Notes: a model not told the origin generated them from the letters alone. Positions 53,215-62,438 are shown, counted from the first letter of the stretch. The stretch is DNA of 64,000 bases from Pseudomonas benzenivorans (GCF_900100495.1 NZ_FNCT01000009.1:169829-233828), one strand, 5' to 3'. A program made the numbers and translations.

Positions 53215-53853
53215 ATGCCGCGCCCCGCCACCGTCCGCAAACCCCGCGCCAGCAGCCAGGTGCGCATCGCCGTGATCCTCGCCGCCGCCCGCGCATTGCT
53301 CGCCGAACAGGGCGTGGCCGGCCTGTCGATCTACAGCGTCGCCGAGCGCGCGGCGATTCCGCCGTCCTCGGTCTACCACTTCTTCGCCAGCGTGCCGGCC
53401 CTGCTCGAAGGCCTCACCGCGGACATCCACGCGACCTTCCGCGCCTGCCTGCAGGAGCCGGTGGCGCACGCCGAGCTGCGCGGCTGGCACGACCTGTCGC
53501 GGATCGTCGAACAGCGCATGCTGGCGATCTATGCCGGCGATGCCGCGGCGCGCCAGCTGATCCTCGCCCAGCACGGCCTGAGCGAAGTGACCCAGGCCGA
53601 CCGCCAGCACGACATCGAACTGGGCCGGCTGATGCAGGCGCTGTTCGAGCGACATTTCGCCCTGCCGCCCCTGCCGGAGGATGTCGATGTGTTCGCCCTG
53701 GCCATGGAGCTGGGCGACCGCGTCTACGCCCGCTCGGTGCAACTGCACGGGCAGATCAGCCCGCGCCTGGCCGAGGAAGGCATGCGCGTGTTCGACGCCT
53801 ACCTCGGCCTGTACCTGCCGCCCTGCCTGCCGAAACGCGCCGCGCCGCTGTAG
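53215..53853 (+). CDS. aguR: TetR-family regulator, probably AguR
   Basis: 212 residues. The N-terminal TetR helix-turn-helix is around LSIYSVAERAAIPPSSVYHF, followed by a mainly helical ligand-binding domain ending LYLPPCLPKRAAPL. It lies 336 bases before aguB on the same strand, the position of aguR before aguBA in P. aeruginosa. It probably represses aguBA and is relieved by agmatine or N-carbamoylputrescine. The ATG at 53215 (MPRPATVRKP) is chosen; the ATG at 53206 adds three residues. The symbol is by position and family, so it is tentative. Confidence 0.78.
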   Translation: MPRPATVRKPRASSQVRIAVILAAARALLAEQGVAGLSIYSVAERAAIPPSSVYHFFASVPALLEGLTADIHATFRACLQEPVAHAELRGWHDLSRIVEQRMLAIYAGDAAARQLILAQHGLSEVTQADRQHDIELGRLMQALFERHFALPPLPEDVDVFALAMELGDRVYARSVQLHGQISPRLAEEGMRVFDAYLGLYLPPCLPKRAAPL

Positions 53854-53871
53854 CCGGCGGCACACACCAGC

Positions 53872-53935
53872 AGCCCGGATGCAATCCGGGGAACTTGCCA
53901 GGTTGACGACAGCTCCCGGATTGCATCCGGGCTAC
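53872..53935. repeat. Dispersed repeat, second copy of the 27958-28014 element
   Basis: AGCCCGGATGCAATCCGGG at 53872-53890 and CCCGGATTGCATCCGGGCTA at 53915-53934 form a long inverted repeat around GAACTTGCCAGG. It shares the CCCGGATTGCATCCGGGCTA arm with 27958-28014. Confidence 0.75.
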
Positions 53936-54000
53936 GACGCTGCAGGCGGAACACCCGGGCCGCTGGCATGGTCAATTGGATAAACGGCCCCCAAGAAAAT

Positions 54001-54079
54001 TTGCAGATATTTATCTGCAATTTAATCGATAAAAATCATTCGATAGAAAATATCAGCTTTAAAAACGGATTTTTATCGA
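54001..54079. promoter_or_regulatory. Palindrome-rich promoter region of aguB
   Basis: Two strong dyads lie in AT-rich sequence, within the 336-base gap between aguR and aguB. TTGCAGATA (54001-54009) pairs with TATCTGCAA (54012-54020) across 2 bases. TCGATAAAAATC (54026-54037) pairs perfectly with GATTTTTATCGA (54068-54079) across 30 bases. They are candidate AguR operators. The gap also holds the repeat at 53872-53935 and no gene. Confidence 0.65.
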
Positions 54080-54189
54080 CTATAAAGTCAACCAACCGCC
54101 CGGCAGACCATTGTCCGCCGACACGGCGCCGTCACCGGTCGTCTGCTAGCTTTTAACGGCCACCGCTCATTGCTCCTACGAGGTGTTCC

Positions 54190-55068
<879 letters not shown>

Positions 55069-55073
55069 ATCGA

Positions 55074-55143
55074 GTAGGGTGCGCGGGGCCGCCCAGGCCG
55101 TGCGCACCACCTCCACGCAATCGGTGCGCACGGCGCACCCTAC
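55074..55143. repeat. Dispersed repeat of the GTAGGGTGCGC type between aguB and aguA
   Basis: GTAGGGTGCGCGGGGCCGCC is mirrored at the right by GTGCGCACGGCGCACCCTAC. It is the fuller copy of the family also seen at 35561-35632. It could tune aguA relative to aguB. Confidence 0.65.
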
Positions 55144-55161
55144 GCAATACAGGTACTTGCA

Positions 55162-56268
55162 ATGACCACCCTGAACAGCACCCCCCGCGCCGACGGCTTC
55201 CGCATGCCGGCCGAGTGGGAAACCCACAGCCAGACCTGGATGGTCTGGCCCGAGCGCCCGGACAACTGGCGCCTCGGCGGCAAGCCGGCACAGGCGGCCT
55301 TCAGCGCCGTGGCCAAGGCCATCGCCGCATTCGAGCCGGTGACCGTCTGCGTCTCTGCCTGCCAGTACGAGAACGCCCGCGCGCGCCTCGACCACGCCGC
55401 TATCCGCGTGCTCGAGATGAGCAGCGACGACGCCTGGGTGCGCGATACCGGGCCGACCTTCGTCTGCAACGCCAGCGGCGAGGTACGCGGCGTCGACTGG
55501 AGCTTCAACGCCTGGGGCGGCTTCGACGGTGGCCTGTACTTCCCGTGGCAGCGCGACGACCAGGTGGCCGGCAAGATCCTCGAGATCGAGCGCTGCGCGC
55601 GCTACCGCACCGAGGGTTTCGTGCTGGAAGGCGGCTCGATCCACGTCGATGGCGAAGGCACCCTGATCACCACCGAGGAGTGCCTGCTCAACCGCAACCG
55701 CAACCCGCACCTCAGCCGTGAAGAAACCGAGCAGGTGCTGCGCGAACACCTGGCCATCGACAGGGTGATCTGGCTGCCGGACGGCCTGTTCAACGACGAG
55801 ACCGACGGCCACGTCGACAACTTCTGCTGCTTCGTGCGCCCCGGCGAGGTGCTGCTGGCCTGGACCGACGACCCGCAGGACCCCAACTACCCGCGCTGCC
55901 AGGCGGCGCTGCGGGTGCTGGAAAGCGCCCGCGACGCCAAAGGTCGCCAATTGATCGTGCACAAGCTGCCGATCCCCGGCCCGCTCTATGCCACCGACGC
56001 CGAATGCGCCGGCGTCGACCTGGTCGCCGGCAGCCAGCCGCGCGACCCATCGATTCGCCTGGCCGGCTCCTACGTGAACTTCCTGATCGTCAACGGCGGC
56101 ATTATCGCGCCGAGCTTCGACGATCCGCAGGACGAGGCCGCCCGCGCCATCCTCCAGCGGCTGTTCCCCGAACACCGGGTGGTACTGGTGCCGGGCCGCG
56201 AGATCCTCCTCGGCGGCGGCAACATCCACTGCATCACCCAGCAGCAGCCGGCGCCGCAACGGCGCTGA
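55162..56268 (+). CDS. aguA: Agmatine deiminase
   Basis: 368 residues, of the guanidino-group-modifying enzyme fold. The catalytic Cys357 is in GGGNIHCITQQQP. FRMPAEWETHSQTWMVWPER and SSDDAWVRDTGPTFV are the family N-terminal signatures. LEGGSIHVDGEGTLITTEEC is also conserved. It converts agmatine to N-carbamoylputrescine, which AguB then uses. It is the last gene of aguRBA and is convergent with the SulP gene, 13 bases away. Confidence 0.97.
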   Translation: MTTLNSTPRADGFRMPAEWETHSQTWMVWPERPDNWRLGGKPAQAAFSAVAKAIAAFEPVTVCVSACQYENARARLDHAAIRVLEMSSDDAWVRDTGPTFVCNASGEVRGVDWSFNAWGGFDGGLYFPWQRDDQVAGKILEIERCARYRTEGFVLEGGSIHVDGEGTLITTEECLLNRNRNPHLSREETEQVLREHLAIDRVIWLPDGLFNDETDGHVDNFCCFVRPGEVLLAWTDDPQDPNYPRCQAALRVLESARDAKGRQLIVHKLPIPGPLYATDAECAGVDLVAGSQPRDPSIRLAGSYVNFLIVNGGIIAPSFDDPQDEAARAILQRLFPEHRVVLVPGREILLGGGNIHCITQQQPAPQRR

Positions 56269-56281
56269 GGCGCCCAGGCAC

Positions 56282-58021
56282 CTAGCGGGTCGCCTTCAGC
56301 GCCCGCTGCGTGCTCAGCGGGTCCAGCGTACGCAACGCCTGGTACTGGCTGACGAACACCTGCCCGCCGAAGCGCTCGAGGAAATCCGAGCGCCTGAGCT
56401 GGTCCATCACCGGCCCCTTCACTTCCGACAGGTGCAGCTGCACCCCGGCGCTGTGCAGGCGCTCGACTATGGTTTCCAGGCTGTCCAGGGCGCTGGCGTC
56501 GATCAGGTTGACCCCCGAACACATCAGCACCAGGTGACGCACCTGCGGGCGCGTCGCGATCAGTTCGCCGATGCGCTCTTCCAGGTAGCGCGCATTGGGG
56601 AAGTACAGGCTCTCGTCGACCCGCAGCGACAGCACGCTGGGACTCTCCACCACGGCGAAGCGCTGGATGTTGCGAAAGTGCTCGCTGCCCGGCACCTGCC
56701 CGACCACCGCCATGTGCGGACGGCTGGTGCGCCAGAGGAACAGCAGCAGCGACAGGCCGACGCCGAGCAGGATGCCGGCCTCGACGCCGAGCAGCAGCAC
56801 CCCGCCGAGGGTCGCCGCCTGCGCCGCGCCGTCCTGCCGCGAATAGCGCCAGGTGCGGCCGAGGGCCCTGAGATCGACCAGGCTGAGCACCGCGACGATG
56901 ATGGTCGCGGCCAGCACCGCCTGCGGCAGGTTGTGCAGCAACGGCGTCAGCAACAGCACGCTGAGGGCGATCCCGGCGGCGGTCAGCACCCCGGCCAGCG
57001 GCGTCTGCGCGCCGGCGTCGAAATTGACCACCGAGCGGGCAAAGCCGCCGGTGACCGGGAAGCCGCCGCTGAAGGCCGCCGCCAGGTTGGCGCCGCCCAA
57101 CCCCAGCAGTTCGTTGTCCGGCTCGATGCGCTGACGGCGCTTGGCCGCCAGGGTCTGCGCCACCGATACTGACTCGACGAAGCCGACCAGGCTGATCAAC
57201 AGCGCCGCCGGCAACAGCTGCAGGGCCAGGCGGTAGTCCAGGGTCGGCAGGCTCAGCCCCGGCAAGCCCTGGGGCACCGCACCGACCACCTTGACCCCGG
57301 CCTGCTCCAGTCCCAGCAGGCTGACCACCAGGATGGCGACGATGATCGCCAGAACCGGCCCGGCCTTGGCCAGGTTGCCGGCCAGGCTCGCGCCCAGCCC
57401 CAGGCGCACCAGCAGGGGCTGGAGGCGGCCACGCACCCACCAGAGAAACAGCAGGCTGCAGGCGCCGATCAGCAGGGTCGGCCCGTGCACCGCCGGCAGG
57501 TTGTGCAGCAGCGCCGGCAGCAGCTGCCGGAGGCTCTCGCCGGAGGCGGAAATGCCGAGGATATGCTTGAGCTGGCCGACCGCGATGAGAATCCCGGAGG
57601 CGCTGATAAAGCCGGAGATCACCGGATGGCTGAGGAAGTTGGCGACGAAGCCCAGGCGCAGCAGGGCCATGCCGGCGAGCAGCAGCCCGGACAGCAGTGC
57701 CAGCAGCATGGCCGCGCCGACGTACTCGGCGCTGCCCGCCGGGAACAGCGGGCCGAGGGCGGCGGCGGTCATCAGCGAGACCACCGCCACCGGGCCGACC
57801 GCCAGGGTGCGGCTGGAACCGAACAGGGCATAGGCCAGCAGCGGCAGGATGCTGGCATACAGCCCAGCTACCGGCGGCAGGCCGGCGAGCATGGCGTAGG
57901 CCAGGCTCTGCGGGATCAGCATCAGGGTGACGATCAGCGCCGCCAGGCCATCCTGCGCGGCGCTGGCGCGGTCGTAGCGCCGTCCCCAGTCGAGGCAGGG
58001 CAGCCAGCGGCGCAGGCTCAT
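56282..58021 (-). CDS. SulP-family anion permease with STAS domain
   Basis: 579 residues. About 10-12 membrane helices start at GLAALIVTLMLIPQSLAYAM, with the conserved SSRTLAVGPVAVVSLMTAAA. A cytoplasmic STAS domain fills the last 130 residues (VDESLYFPNARYLEERIGEL, LVLMCSGVNLIDASALDSLE). SulP proteins carry sulfate, bicarbonate or other oxyanions. Here it is the last gene of the sulfur cassette, coupled by an ATGA overlap to the upstream flavoprotein, so sulfate, sulfite or thiosulfate is the best guess. Confidence 0.88.
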   Translation of the reverse strand: MSLRRWLPCLDWGRRYDRASAAQDGLAALIVTLMLIPQSLAYAMLAGLPPVAGLYASILPLLAYALFGSSRTLAVGPVAVVSLMTAAALGPLFPAGSAEYVGAAMLLALLSGLLLAGMALLRLGFVANFLSHPVISGFISASGILIAVGQLKHILGISASGESLRQLLPALLHNLPAVHGPTLLIGACSLLFLWWVRGRLQPLLVRLGLGASLAGNLAKAGPVLAIIVAILVVSLLGLEQAGVKVVGAVPQGLPGLSLPTLDYRLALQLLPAALLISLVGFVESVSVAQTLAAKRRQRIEPDNELLGLGGANLAAAFSGGFPVTGGFARSVVNFDAGAQTPLAGVLTAAGIALSVLLLTPLLHNLPQAVLAATIIVAVLSLVDLRALGRTWRYSRQDGAAQAATLGGVLLLGVEAGILLGVGLSLLLFLWRTSRPHMAVVGQVPGSEHFRNIQRFAVVESPSVLSLRVDESLYFPNARYLEERIGELIATRPQVRHLVLMCSGVNLIDASALDSLETIVERLHSAGVQLHLSEVKGPVMDQLRRSDFLERFGGQVFVSQYQALRTLDPLSTQRALKATR

Positions 58022-59763
58022 TTACCTTTCTCCCGTTCGAAGTTGCAGGCGGCCGGTGCGTCCACCGGCAAGGGCTCGTGCGGCAGGCGCTTGGGCGCCG
58101 CCAGCCACTCGTGGCCCCGCAGCATCAGGTCGAAATAGATCCGTGGCATCAGCCTGGCCTTCAGCTCCCAGGCCAGCCGGCGCGGCACCGTCGGGTCGAG
58201 GGGAAAGGTCGGCAGCAGCTTGCCGCCATAACCGAACTCGGCCAGCAGCACCTTGCCCCGCTCCACCGTCAGCGGGCAGGAGCCGTAGCCGTCGTAGAGC
58301 GCGCGCGGGCCACGCCCGGCGAGTACCGCGAGGACGTTCTCGGCCACCACCGGCGCCTGCTTGCGCACCGCCGCGGCGGTCTTGGCATTCGGCGCGGCGC
58401 ACACGTCGCCGAGGCTGAAGATGTTGCCGAAGCGCGGGTGGCGCAGGGTTTCATGGTCGGCCTCGAGCCAGCCGTCGGCATTCGCCAGCGGGCTCTGGCG
58501 AATGAACTCGGGCGCCCGCTGCGGCGGTACCACATGCAGGAGATCGAAGTCTTTTTCCACCACGCTGGCCTTGCCCTCGGCATCCACCTGCCTGAACCAG
58601 GCCTTGTGCCCCGGGCCATCGACCGCCGTCAGGCTGTGGTTGAAGTTGAGCCGCGCGCCATAGCGCTCGACGTACTGCATCAGCGGCGGCACGAAGTCGG
58701 CGACGCCGAACAGCACGCCACCGGCCGAGCAGAACTCCACCTCGACATCCTCCAGCACGCCCTGCTGCTGCCACCAGTCGCAGGACAGGTACATGGCCTT
58801 CTGCGGCGCGCCGGCGCACTTGATCGGCATCGGCGGCTGGGTGAACAGCGCACGACCGCGGCGCAGGTTCTGCACCAGCTGCCAGGTATAGGGCGCCAGC
58901 TCGAACTGGTAGTTGGAGGTGACGCCATGCTTGCCCAGGGTTTGCCGCAGCCCGTCGATGGCATCCCAGTCCAGCGTCAGGCCCGGGCAGACGACCAGGG
59001 CGCGATAGCCGACGCGATTGCCGTCTTCCAGCACCACCCGCTGCTGCTCGGGCTCGAAGGCGGCCACCGCGGCGTGCAGCCACTGCGCACCATGGGGAAT
59101 GCAGCGGGCCATCGGCCGCTCGGTCTGGGCACGGTCGAACACCCCGGCCCCGACCAGGGTCCAGCCCGGCTGGTAGTAATGCTGCTCGCGCGGCTCGATC
59201 ACCGCGATGCGCAGCTGCGGGTCGCGCCGCAGCAGGCTGGCGGTGGCGGCGCAGCCGGCCGCACCGCCACCGACCACCAGCACGTCGTAGCGCGGGGTTG
59301 GCGCCAGTGCGGCAGCGCCAGGCAGAGCCTGCGCGGCCCGCTGCCAGCGCTGCTGCAAACGCGGCAGCAGGCCGGACAGGTCGTAGCCGGCGTCCCTGGC
59401 GGTGGCCAGCAACGCCTCGGGATCGAGGTGATGGGCCTCGCTCAGCGCCCACAGGCTGCTCGAGCGGGTGCCGGTACGGCAGAAGGCCAATACCGGCCCG
59501 CGCACCTGCGCGAGCAATTCGGCAAAGGCCGCCACGTCGTCCTCGCCGATCTGCCCGGAGAGCACCGGCAGGTAGTGGTAGTCCAGACCGCTGGCACGGG
59601 CGGCGGCCTCTATCTCGGCCGAGCTCGGCTGACCTTCGCCTTCGCCGTCCGGGCGGTTGTTGATCACGCTGCGGAAACCCACCGCCACCAGCGTGCCCAT
59701 GTCGCCGGGTTGCAGCTGGGCAGCCACGGCGATAAAGGGGGTAAGACGCTTGAGACTGTCCAC
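58018..59763 (-). CDS. DUF442 (BLH-type phosphatase-like) domain fused to SQR-like flavoprotein
   Basis: About 581 residues. The N-terminal ~110 residues are a DUF442/BLH (TIGR01244-type) domain with FCRTGTRSSSLWALS (Cys95) as its thiol loop. From about residue 155 a two-dinucleotide-binding flavoprotein begins with YDVLVVGGGAAGCAATASLL, with QHYYQPGWTLVGAGVFDRAQ as in sulfide:quinone reductases. Cysteines in PIKCAGAPQKAMYLSCDWW and EFCSAGG fit a sulfide-oxidising site. It would oxidise sulfide to persulfide and pass it to the MBL dioxygenase encoded 11 bases upstream. The start at GTG 59763 has GAGGG 8 bases away; the GTG at 59769 is too close. Confidence 0.85.
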   Translation of the reverse strand: MDSLKRLTPFIAVAAQLQPGDMGTLVAVGFRSVINNRPDGEGEGQPSSAEIEAAARASGLDYHYLPVLSGQIGEDDVAAFAELLAQVRGPVLAFCRTGTRSSSLWALSEAHHLDPEALLATARDAGYDLSGLLPRLQQRWQRAAQALPGAAALAPTPRYDVLVVGGGAAGCAATASLLRRDPQLRIAVIEPREQHYYQPGWTLVGAGVFDRAQTERPMARCIPHGAQWLHAAVAAFEPEQQRVVLEDGNRVGYRALVVCPGLTLDWDAIDGLRQTLGKHGVTSNYQFELAPYTWQLVQNLRRGRALFTQPPMPIKCAGAPQKAMYLSCDWWQQQGVLEDVEVEFCSAGGVLFGVADFVPPLMQYVERYGARLNFNHSLTAVDGPGHKAWFRQVDAEGKASVVEKDFDLLHVVPPQRAPEFIRQSPLANADGWLEADHETLRHPRFGNIFSLGDVCAAPNAKTAAAVRKQAPVVAENVLAVLAGRGPRALYDGYGSCPLTVERGKVLLAEFGYGGKLLPTFPLDPTVPRRLAWELKARLMPRIYFDLMLRGHEWLAAPKRLPHEPLPVDAPAACNFEREKGK

Positions 59764-59774
59764 GACCACCGCCC

Positions 59775-60638
59775 TCAGAGCACGTCCAGGGGGATTTTCA
59801 GGTAACGGATGCCGTTGTCCTCGGCCGGCGGCAGCTGGCCGGCGCGCATGTTCACCTGCACCGAGGGCAGGATCAGGGTCGGCATGCCCAGGGTGGCGTC
59901 ACGCGCGCGGCGCATGGCGACGAAGTCGTCCTCGCCGACGCCCTCGTGCACATGCACGTTGTGCGCGCGCTCCTCGGCCACCGTGGTTTCGTTGCGGTAG
60001 TCGTCGCGCCCCGGCGCCTTGTAGTCATGGCACATGAACAGGCGGGTCTGCTCCGGCAGCTGGAACAACTTGTGGATCGAGCGGTACAGCACCCGCGCAT
60101 CGCCGCCGGGGAAGTCGCAGCGCGCGGTGCCGTAGTCGGGCATGAACAGGGTGTCGCCGACGAAGGCGGCATCGCCGATCACGTAGGTCATGCAGGCCGG
60201 GGTGTGCCCGGGCGTATGGATGGCCCGGGCCTCGAGGCTGCCGATCGGGAAGCGCTCGCCGTCCTTGAACAGACGGTCGAACTGGCGGCCATCGGTGGCG
60301 AACTCGCTGCCGGCGTTGAACAGCTTGCCGAAGCTGTCCTGCACCAGGGTAATGTTCTCGCCGATGGCCAGTTGCCCACCCAGCTCGCGCTTCAGGTAGG
60401 GCGCGGCGGACAGGTGATCGGCGTGCACATGGGTTTCCAGTAGCCAGTCGACCGTCAGGCCCTGCTCGCGCACATGGGCGATCAGCCGGTCGGCGCTCTC
60501 ATGCGAGGTGCGCCCGGCCGCCGGATCGTAGTCGAGCACCGAATCGACGATGGCGCAGCGCCGGGTCGCCGGGTCGCTGACCACGTAGCTGTAGGTGTAG
60601 GTGGCAGAATCAAAAAACGCTTCGACGTGCGCTCGCAT
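59775..60638 (-). CDS. MBL-fold persulfide dioxygenase-like enzyme (ETHE1/BLH type)
   Basis: 287 residues, metallo-beta-lactamase fold. The metal motif is HVHADH at residues 70-75, with IHTPGHTPACMTYV, FVGDTLFMPDYGTARCDFPG and FMCHDYKAPGRDD as later ligands and family markers. This group (ETHE1, Blh, SdoA) oxidises glutathione persulfide or similar sulfane sulfur to sulfite. It is the first gene of a three-gene run (this, the SQR fusion, SulP) and sits directly behind the ATACCCCTAGGGGTAT palindrome. The ATG at 60638 has GAGAGGA 8 bases upstream. Confidence 0.9.
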   Translation of the reverse strand: MRAHVEAFFDSATYTYSYVVSDPATRRCAIVDSVLDYDPAAGRTSHESADRLIAHVREQGLTVDWLLETHVHADHLSAAPYLKRELGGQLAIGENITLVQDSFGKLFNAGSEFATDGRQFDRLFKDGERFPIGSLEARAIHTPGHTPACMTYVIGDAAFVGDTLFMPDYGTARCDFPGGDARVLYRSIHKLFQLPEQTRLFMCHDYKAPGRDDYRNETTVAEERAHNVHVHEGVGEDDFVAMRRARDATLGMPTLILPSVQVNMRAGQLPPAEDNGIRYLKIPLDVL

Positions 60639-60656
60639 GGTGACGGTCCTCTCTAT

Positions 60657-60672
60657 ATACCCCTAGGGGTAT
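60657..60672. promoter_or_regulatory. CsoR/CstR-type operator ATACCCCTAGGGGTAT
   Basis: A perfect 16-bp palindrome, 18 bases before the persulfide dioxygenase start. The pattern, a GC core between AT ends, is that described for CsoR/CstR-family sites. It lies in the 217-base gap to the DUF2892 gene, which otherwise holds AT-rich promoter sequence. No CsoR-family gene is in this window. Confidence 0.7.
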
Positions 60673-60855
60673 TTAATTAAGGATTATCGTAACTGTTATT
60701 TGGTTCTATGCTTAGACTTATTTTGCATATACCACCGAGACTTAGCTCCGCGTCGTCTTAAGCAGCTGCAACGCATTGATTTTGATGGCCATATCTCGCG
60801 CGCCAGGCGACCCGAGGCGGGCAACAGGCCCGCCCCTTCCGTACCAGCGGCTCGC

Positions 60856-61044
60856 TCAGGAGTGCTTGCAGCTATTGATTCCCAGCAGCGAGTAGGCCGG
60901 GCAGAAGCGAAACAGGCCGGTGGCCAGCGGCACCACGCCGATCCAGCCCCACAGGCCGATCGTGCCGCTCAGGCTCAGGCCAATCAGAATCAAGCCAGCG
61001 GCGATGCGCAGGCTGCGGTCGACGGTACCAACGTTGGTTTTCAT
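60856..61044 (-). CDS. DUF2892 small membrane protein
   Basis: 62 residues: NVGTVDRSLRIAAGLILIGL, a second helix, then GVVPLATGLFRFCPAYSLLG. This is the DUF2892 pattern (YgaP C-terminal type), found near rhodanese and sulfur genes. It is a short two-helix inner-membrane protein of unknown job. It lies 13 bases after the YeeE/YedE B gene on the same strand, so it ends the arsR-yeeE-yedE unit. Confidence 0.88.
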   Translation of the reverse strand: MKTNVGTVDRSLRIAAGLILIGLSLSGTIGLWGWIGVVPLATGLFRFCPAYSLLGINSCKHS

Positions 61045-61057
61045 GATGACCTCCAGG

Positions 61058-61477
61058 TCAAAGAGCGCGCCGGCGTTCCAGCGCGCTGAACAGCAACATT
61101 CCAGCCAGCATGGCCAGAACGAACAGGATGACCTGCCAGTGGCCGCTGAGCAGGATGGCCACCGCCGGGCCCGGGCAGATGCCGGCGATGCCCCAGCCGA
61201 TGCCGAACAGCAGGCTGCCGCCGATCAGCCGCGGATCCAGCTCGCGCTTGACCGGCAGTTGCATCGGCGCGCCGAGCAGCGACTGCGTGCGGCGCTTGGC
61301 CCAGGCGAGAGGCGCGGCGGCGACCGCGATGGCGCCGACCATCACCAGCAGCAGCGACGGGTCCCAGGCCCCGGCCAGGTCGAGAAAGCCGAGCACCTTG
61401 GCCGGGTTGGCCATGCCGGAGAGCAACAGGCCGCAGCCGAAGATCAAACCCGCCAGCATTGCAGTCAGTTTGCCCAT
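61058..61477 (-). CDS. YeeE/YedE-family half-transporter B
   Basis: 139 residues with about four helices. The start MGKLTAMLAGLIFGCGLLLSG and the conserved GWGIAGICPGPAVAILL (with Cys) mark the C-terminal half of YeeE/YedE (DUF395) sulfur transporters. It pairs with the 61480-61956 product. The ATG at 61477 is preferred; the frame is open to 61585 but overlaps the partner gene. The substrate is probably thiosulfate or another sulfur species (inference). Confidence 0.88.
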   Translation of the reverse strand: MGKLTAMLAGLIFGCGLLLSGMANPAKVLGFLDLAGAWDPSLLLVMVGAIAVAAAPLAWAKRRTQSLLGAPMQLPVKRELDPRLIGGSLLFGIGWGIAGICPGPAVAILLSGHWQVILFVLAMLAGMLLFSALERRRAL

Positions 61478-61479
61478 GC

Positions 61480-61956
61480 TCAGCCCCCAAAGAGATGACG
61501 TAGAACAAACACCGTGGCGAAACCACTGGCCATGAAGCCGAGCGTCGCCACCAGCGAGCGCGGCGATAGGCGCGAGATGCCGCACACGCCATGCCCACTG
61601 GTGCAGCCGGAGCCGTAACGGGTGCCCAGGCCGACCAACAGCCCCGCCACCACCAGCCCCAGCCAGCCGCTCTGGAATTCGATCGCCGGCAGCTCCGCGA
61701 ACAGGCCCCAGAGCAGCGGCGCCAGCAGCAGGCCGAGCAGGAACAGGGCCTTCTCCGCCCGCCCCTCGCCGCCCTCCAGGACCGAGCCGAGCAAGCCGCT
61801 GATGCCGGCGATACGCCCGTTGAGCACCACGAACAAGCCGGCGGCCAGGCCGATCAGCGCGCCGCCGGCCAGCGCCGTCCAGGGCGTGAAGTGCAGCCAG
61901 TCTATGGCGACCCCGCCAATGGTGGCCCCGCCAGTGGTGGCCCCTTCGATACTCAT
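61480..61956 (-). CDS. YeeE/YedE-family half-transporter A
   Basis: 158 residues with about four helices. ALIGLAAGLFVVLNGRIAGI and the signature GTRYGSGCTSGHGVCGISRL (two cysteines) mark the N-terminal half of YeeE/YedE proteins. Its ATG overlaps the arsR stop (ATGA), and its partner B starts 2 bases after its own stop. The N-terminal GATTGGATIGGVA is low-complexity and odd. Confidence 0.9.
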   Translation of the reverse strand: MSIEGATTGGATIGGVAIDWLHFTPWTALAGGALIGLAAGLFVVLNGRIAGISGLLGSVLEGGEGRAEKALFLLGLLLAPLLWGLFAELPAIEFQSGWLGLVVAGLLVGLGTRYGSGCTSGHGVCGISRLSPRSLVATLGFMASGFATVFVLRHLFGG

Positions 61957-62279
61957 GGCGTGTCTCCTGCGCAGAACAGTTGGTACAGGGTGTCGATCAC
62001 CGCCAACGCGGCCGGGCTGCTGATGCGGTAGTGGATCTGCTTGCCCTCGCGGCGGGTTGCCACCAGGCCCTCGCGGCGCAATACCGCCAGCTGCTGCGAC
62101 AAGGTCGGCTGCTGGATCCCCAGCTGGGCTTCCAGTTCGCTGACGTTGCGCTCGCCTTGCGAGAGCTGGCAGAGCAGCAGCAGGCGATCGGGATTGGCCA
62201 GGGCCTTGAGCAACTGGCCGGCGGCGTCGGCATTGGCGCGTAGCCGCTGGATATCGAGATGCTGTTCGGGAGCGTTCAT
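61953..62279 (-). CDS. ArsR-family persulfide-type repressor (BigR/SqrR-like)
   Basis: 108 residues, a winged helix-turn-helix. The recognition helix is around VSELEAQLGIQQPTLSQQLA, and the wing is VATRREGKQIHYRIS. Cys37 and Cys103 are 66 residues apart, the spacing of the sensor pair Cys41/Cys107 in SqrR/BigR, which forms a polysulfide bridge. Its stop overlaps the YeeE/YedE A start. It probably represses its own operon until sulfide or polysulfide builds up. The ATG at 62279 (MNAPEQHLDIQRLRANAD) is used; the frame stays open to 62954, antisense to the OsmC gene, without support. Confidence 0.88.
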   Translation of the reverse strand: MNAPEQHLDIQRLRANADAAGQLLKALANPDRLLLLCQLSQGERNVSELEAQLGIQQPTLSQQLAVLRREGLVATRREGKQIHYRISSPAALAVIDTLYQLFCAGDTP

Positions 62280-62305
62280 GGCGAGCCTTTCAATTAAACT
62301 AAAAA

Positions 62306-62319
62306 CAATATATGTATTG
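62306..62319. promoter_or_regulatory. Palindrome CAATATATGTATTG in the arsR / osmC promoter
   Basis: CAATA (62306-62310) and TATTG (62315-62319) form a dyad across TATG, inside an AT-rich patch 27 bases upstream of the arsR start. Outer AATT-containing arms extend the symmetry. BigR/SqrR-type repressors use AT-rich palindromes, so this is the likely autoregulatory site. Confidence 0.6.
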
Positions 62320-62438
62320 GTAAATTGTAATGCAAGCCGACAACCCGGGAATTTCGCCTGCAGCCTCGCCGCCAGCGAGGCGACAGGACGCAAGCGACCC
62401 ACTACAGTTTTTTTCGTCAGCCATTTCAGGAGGTCAGC

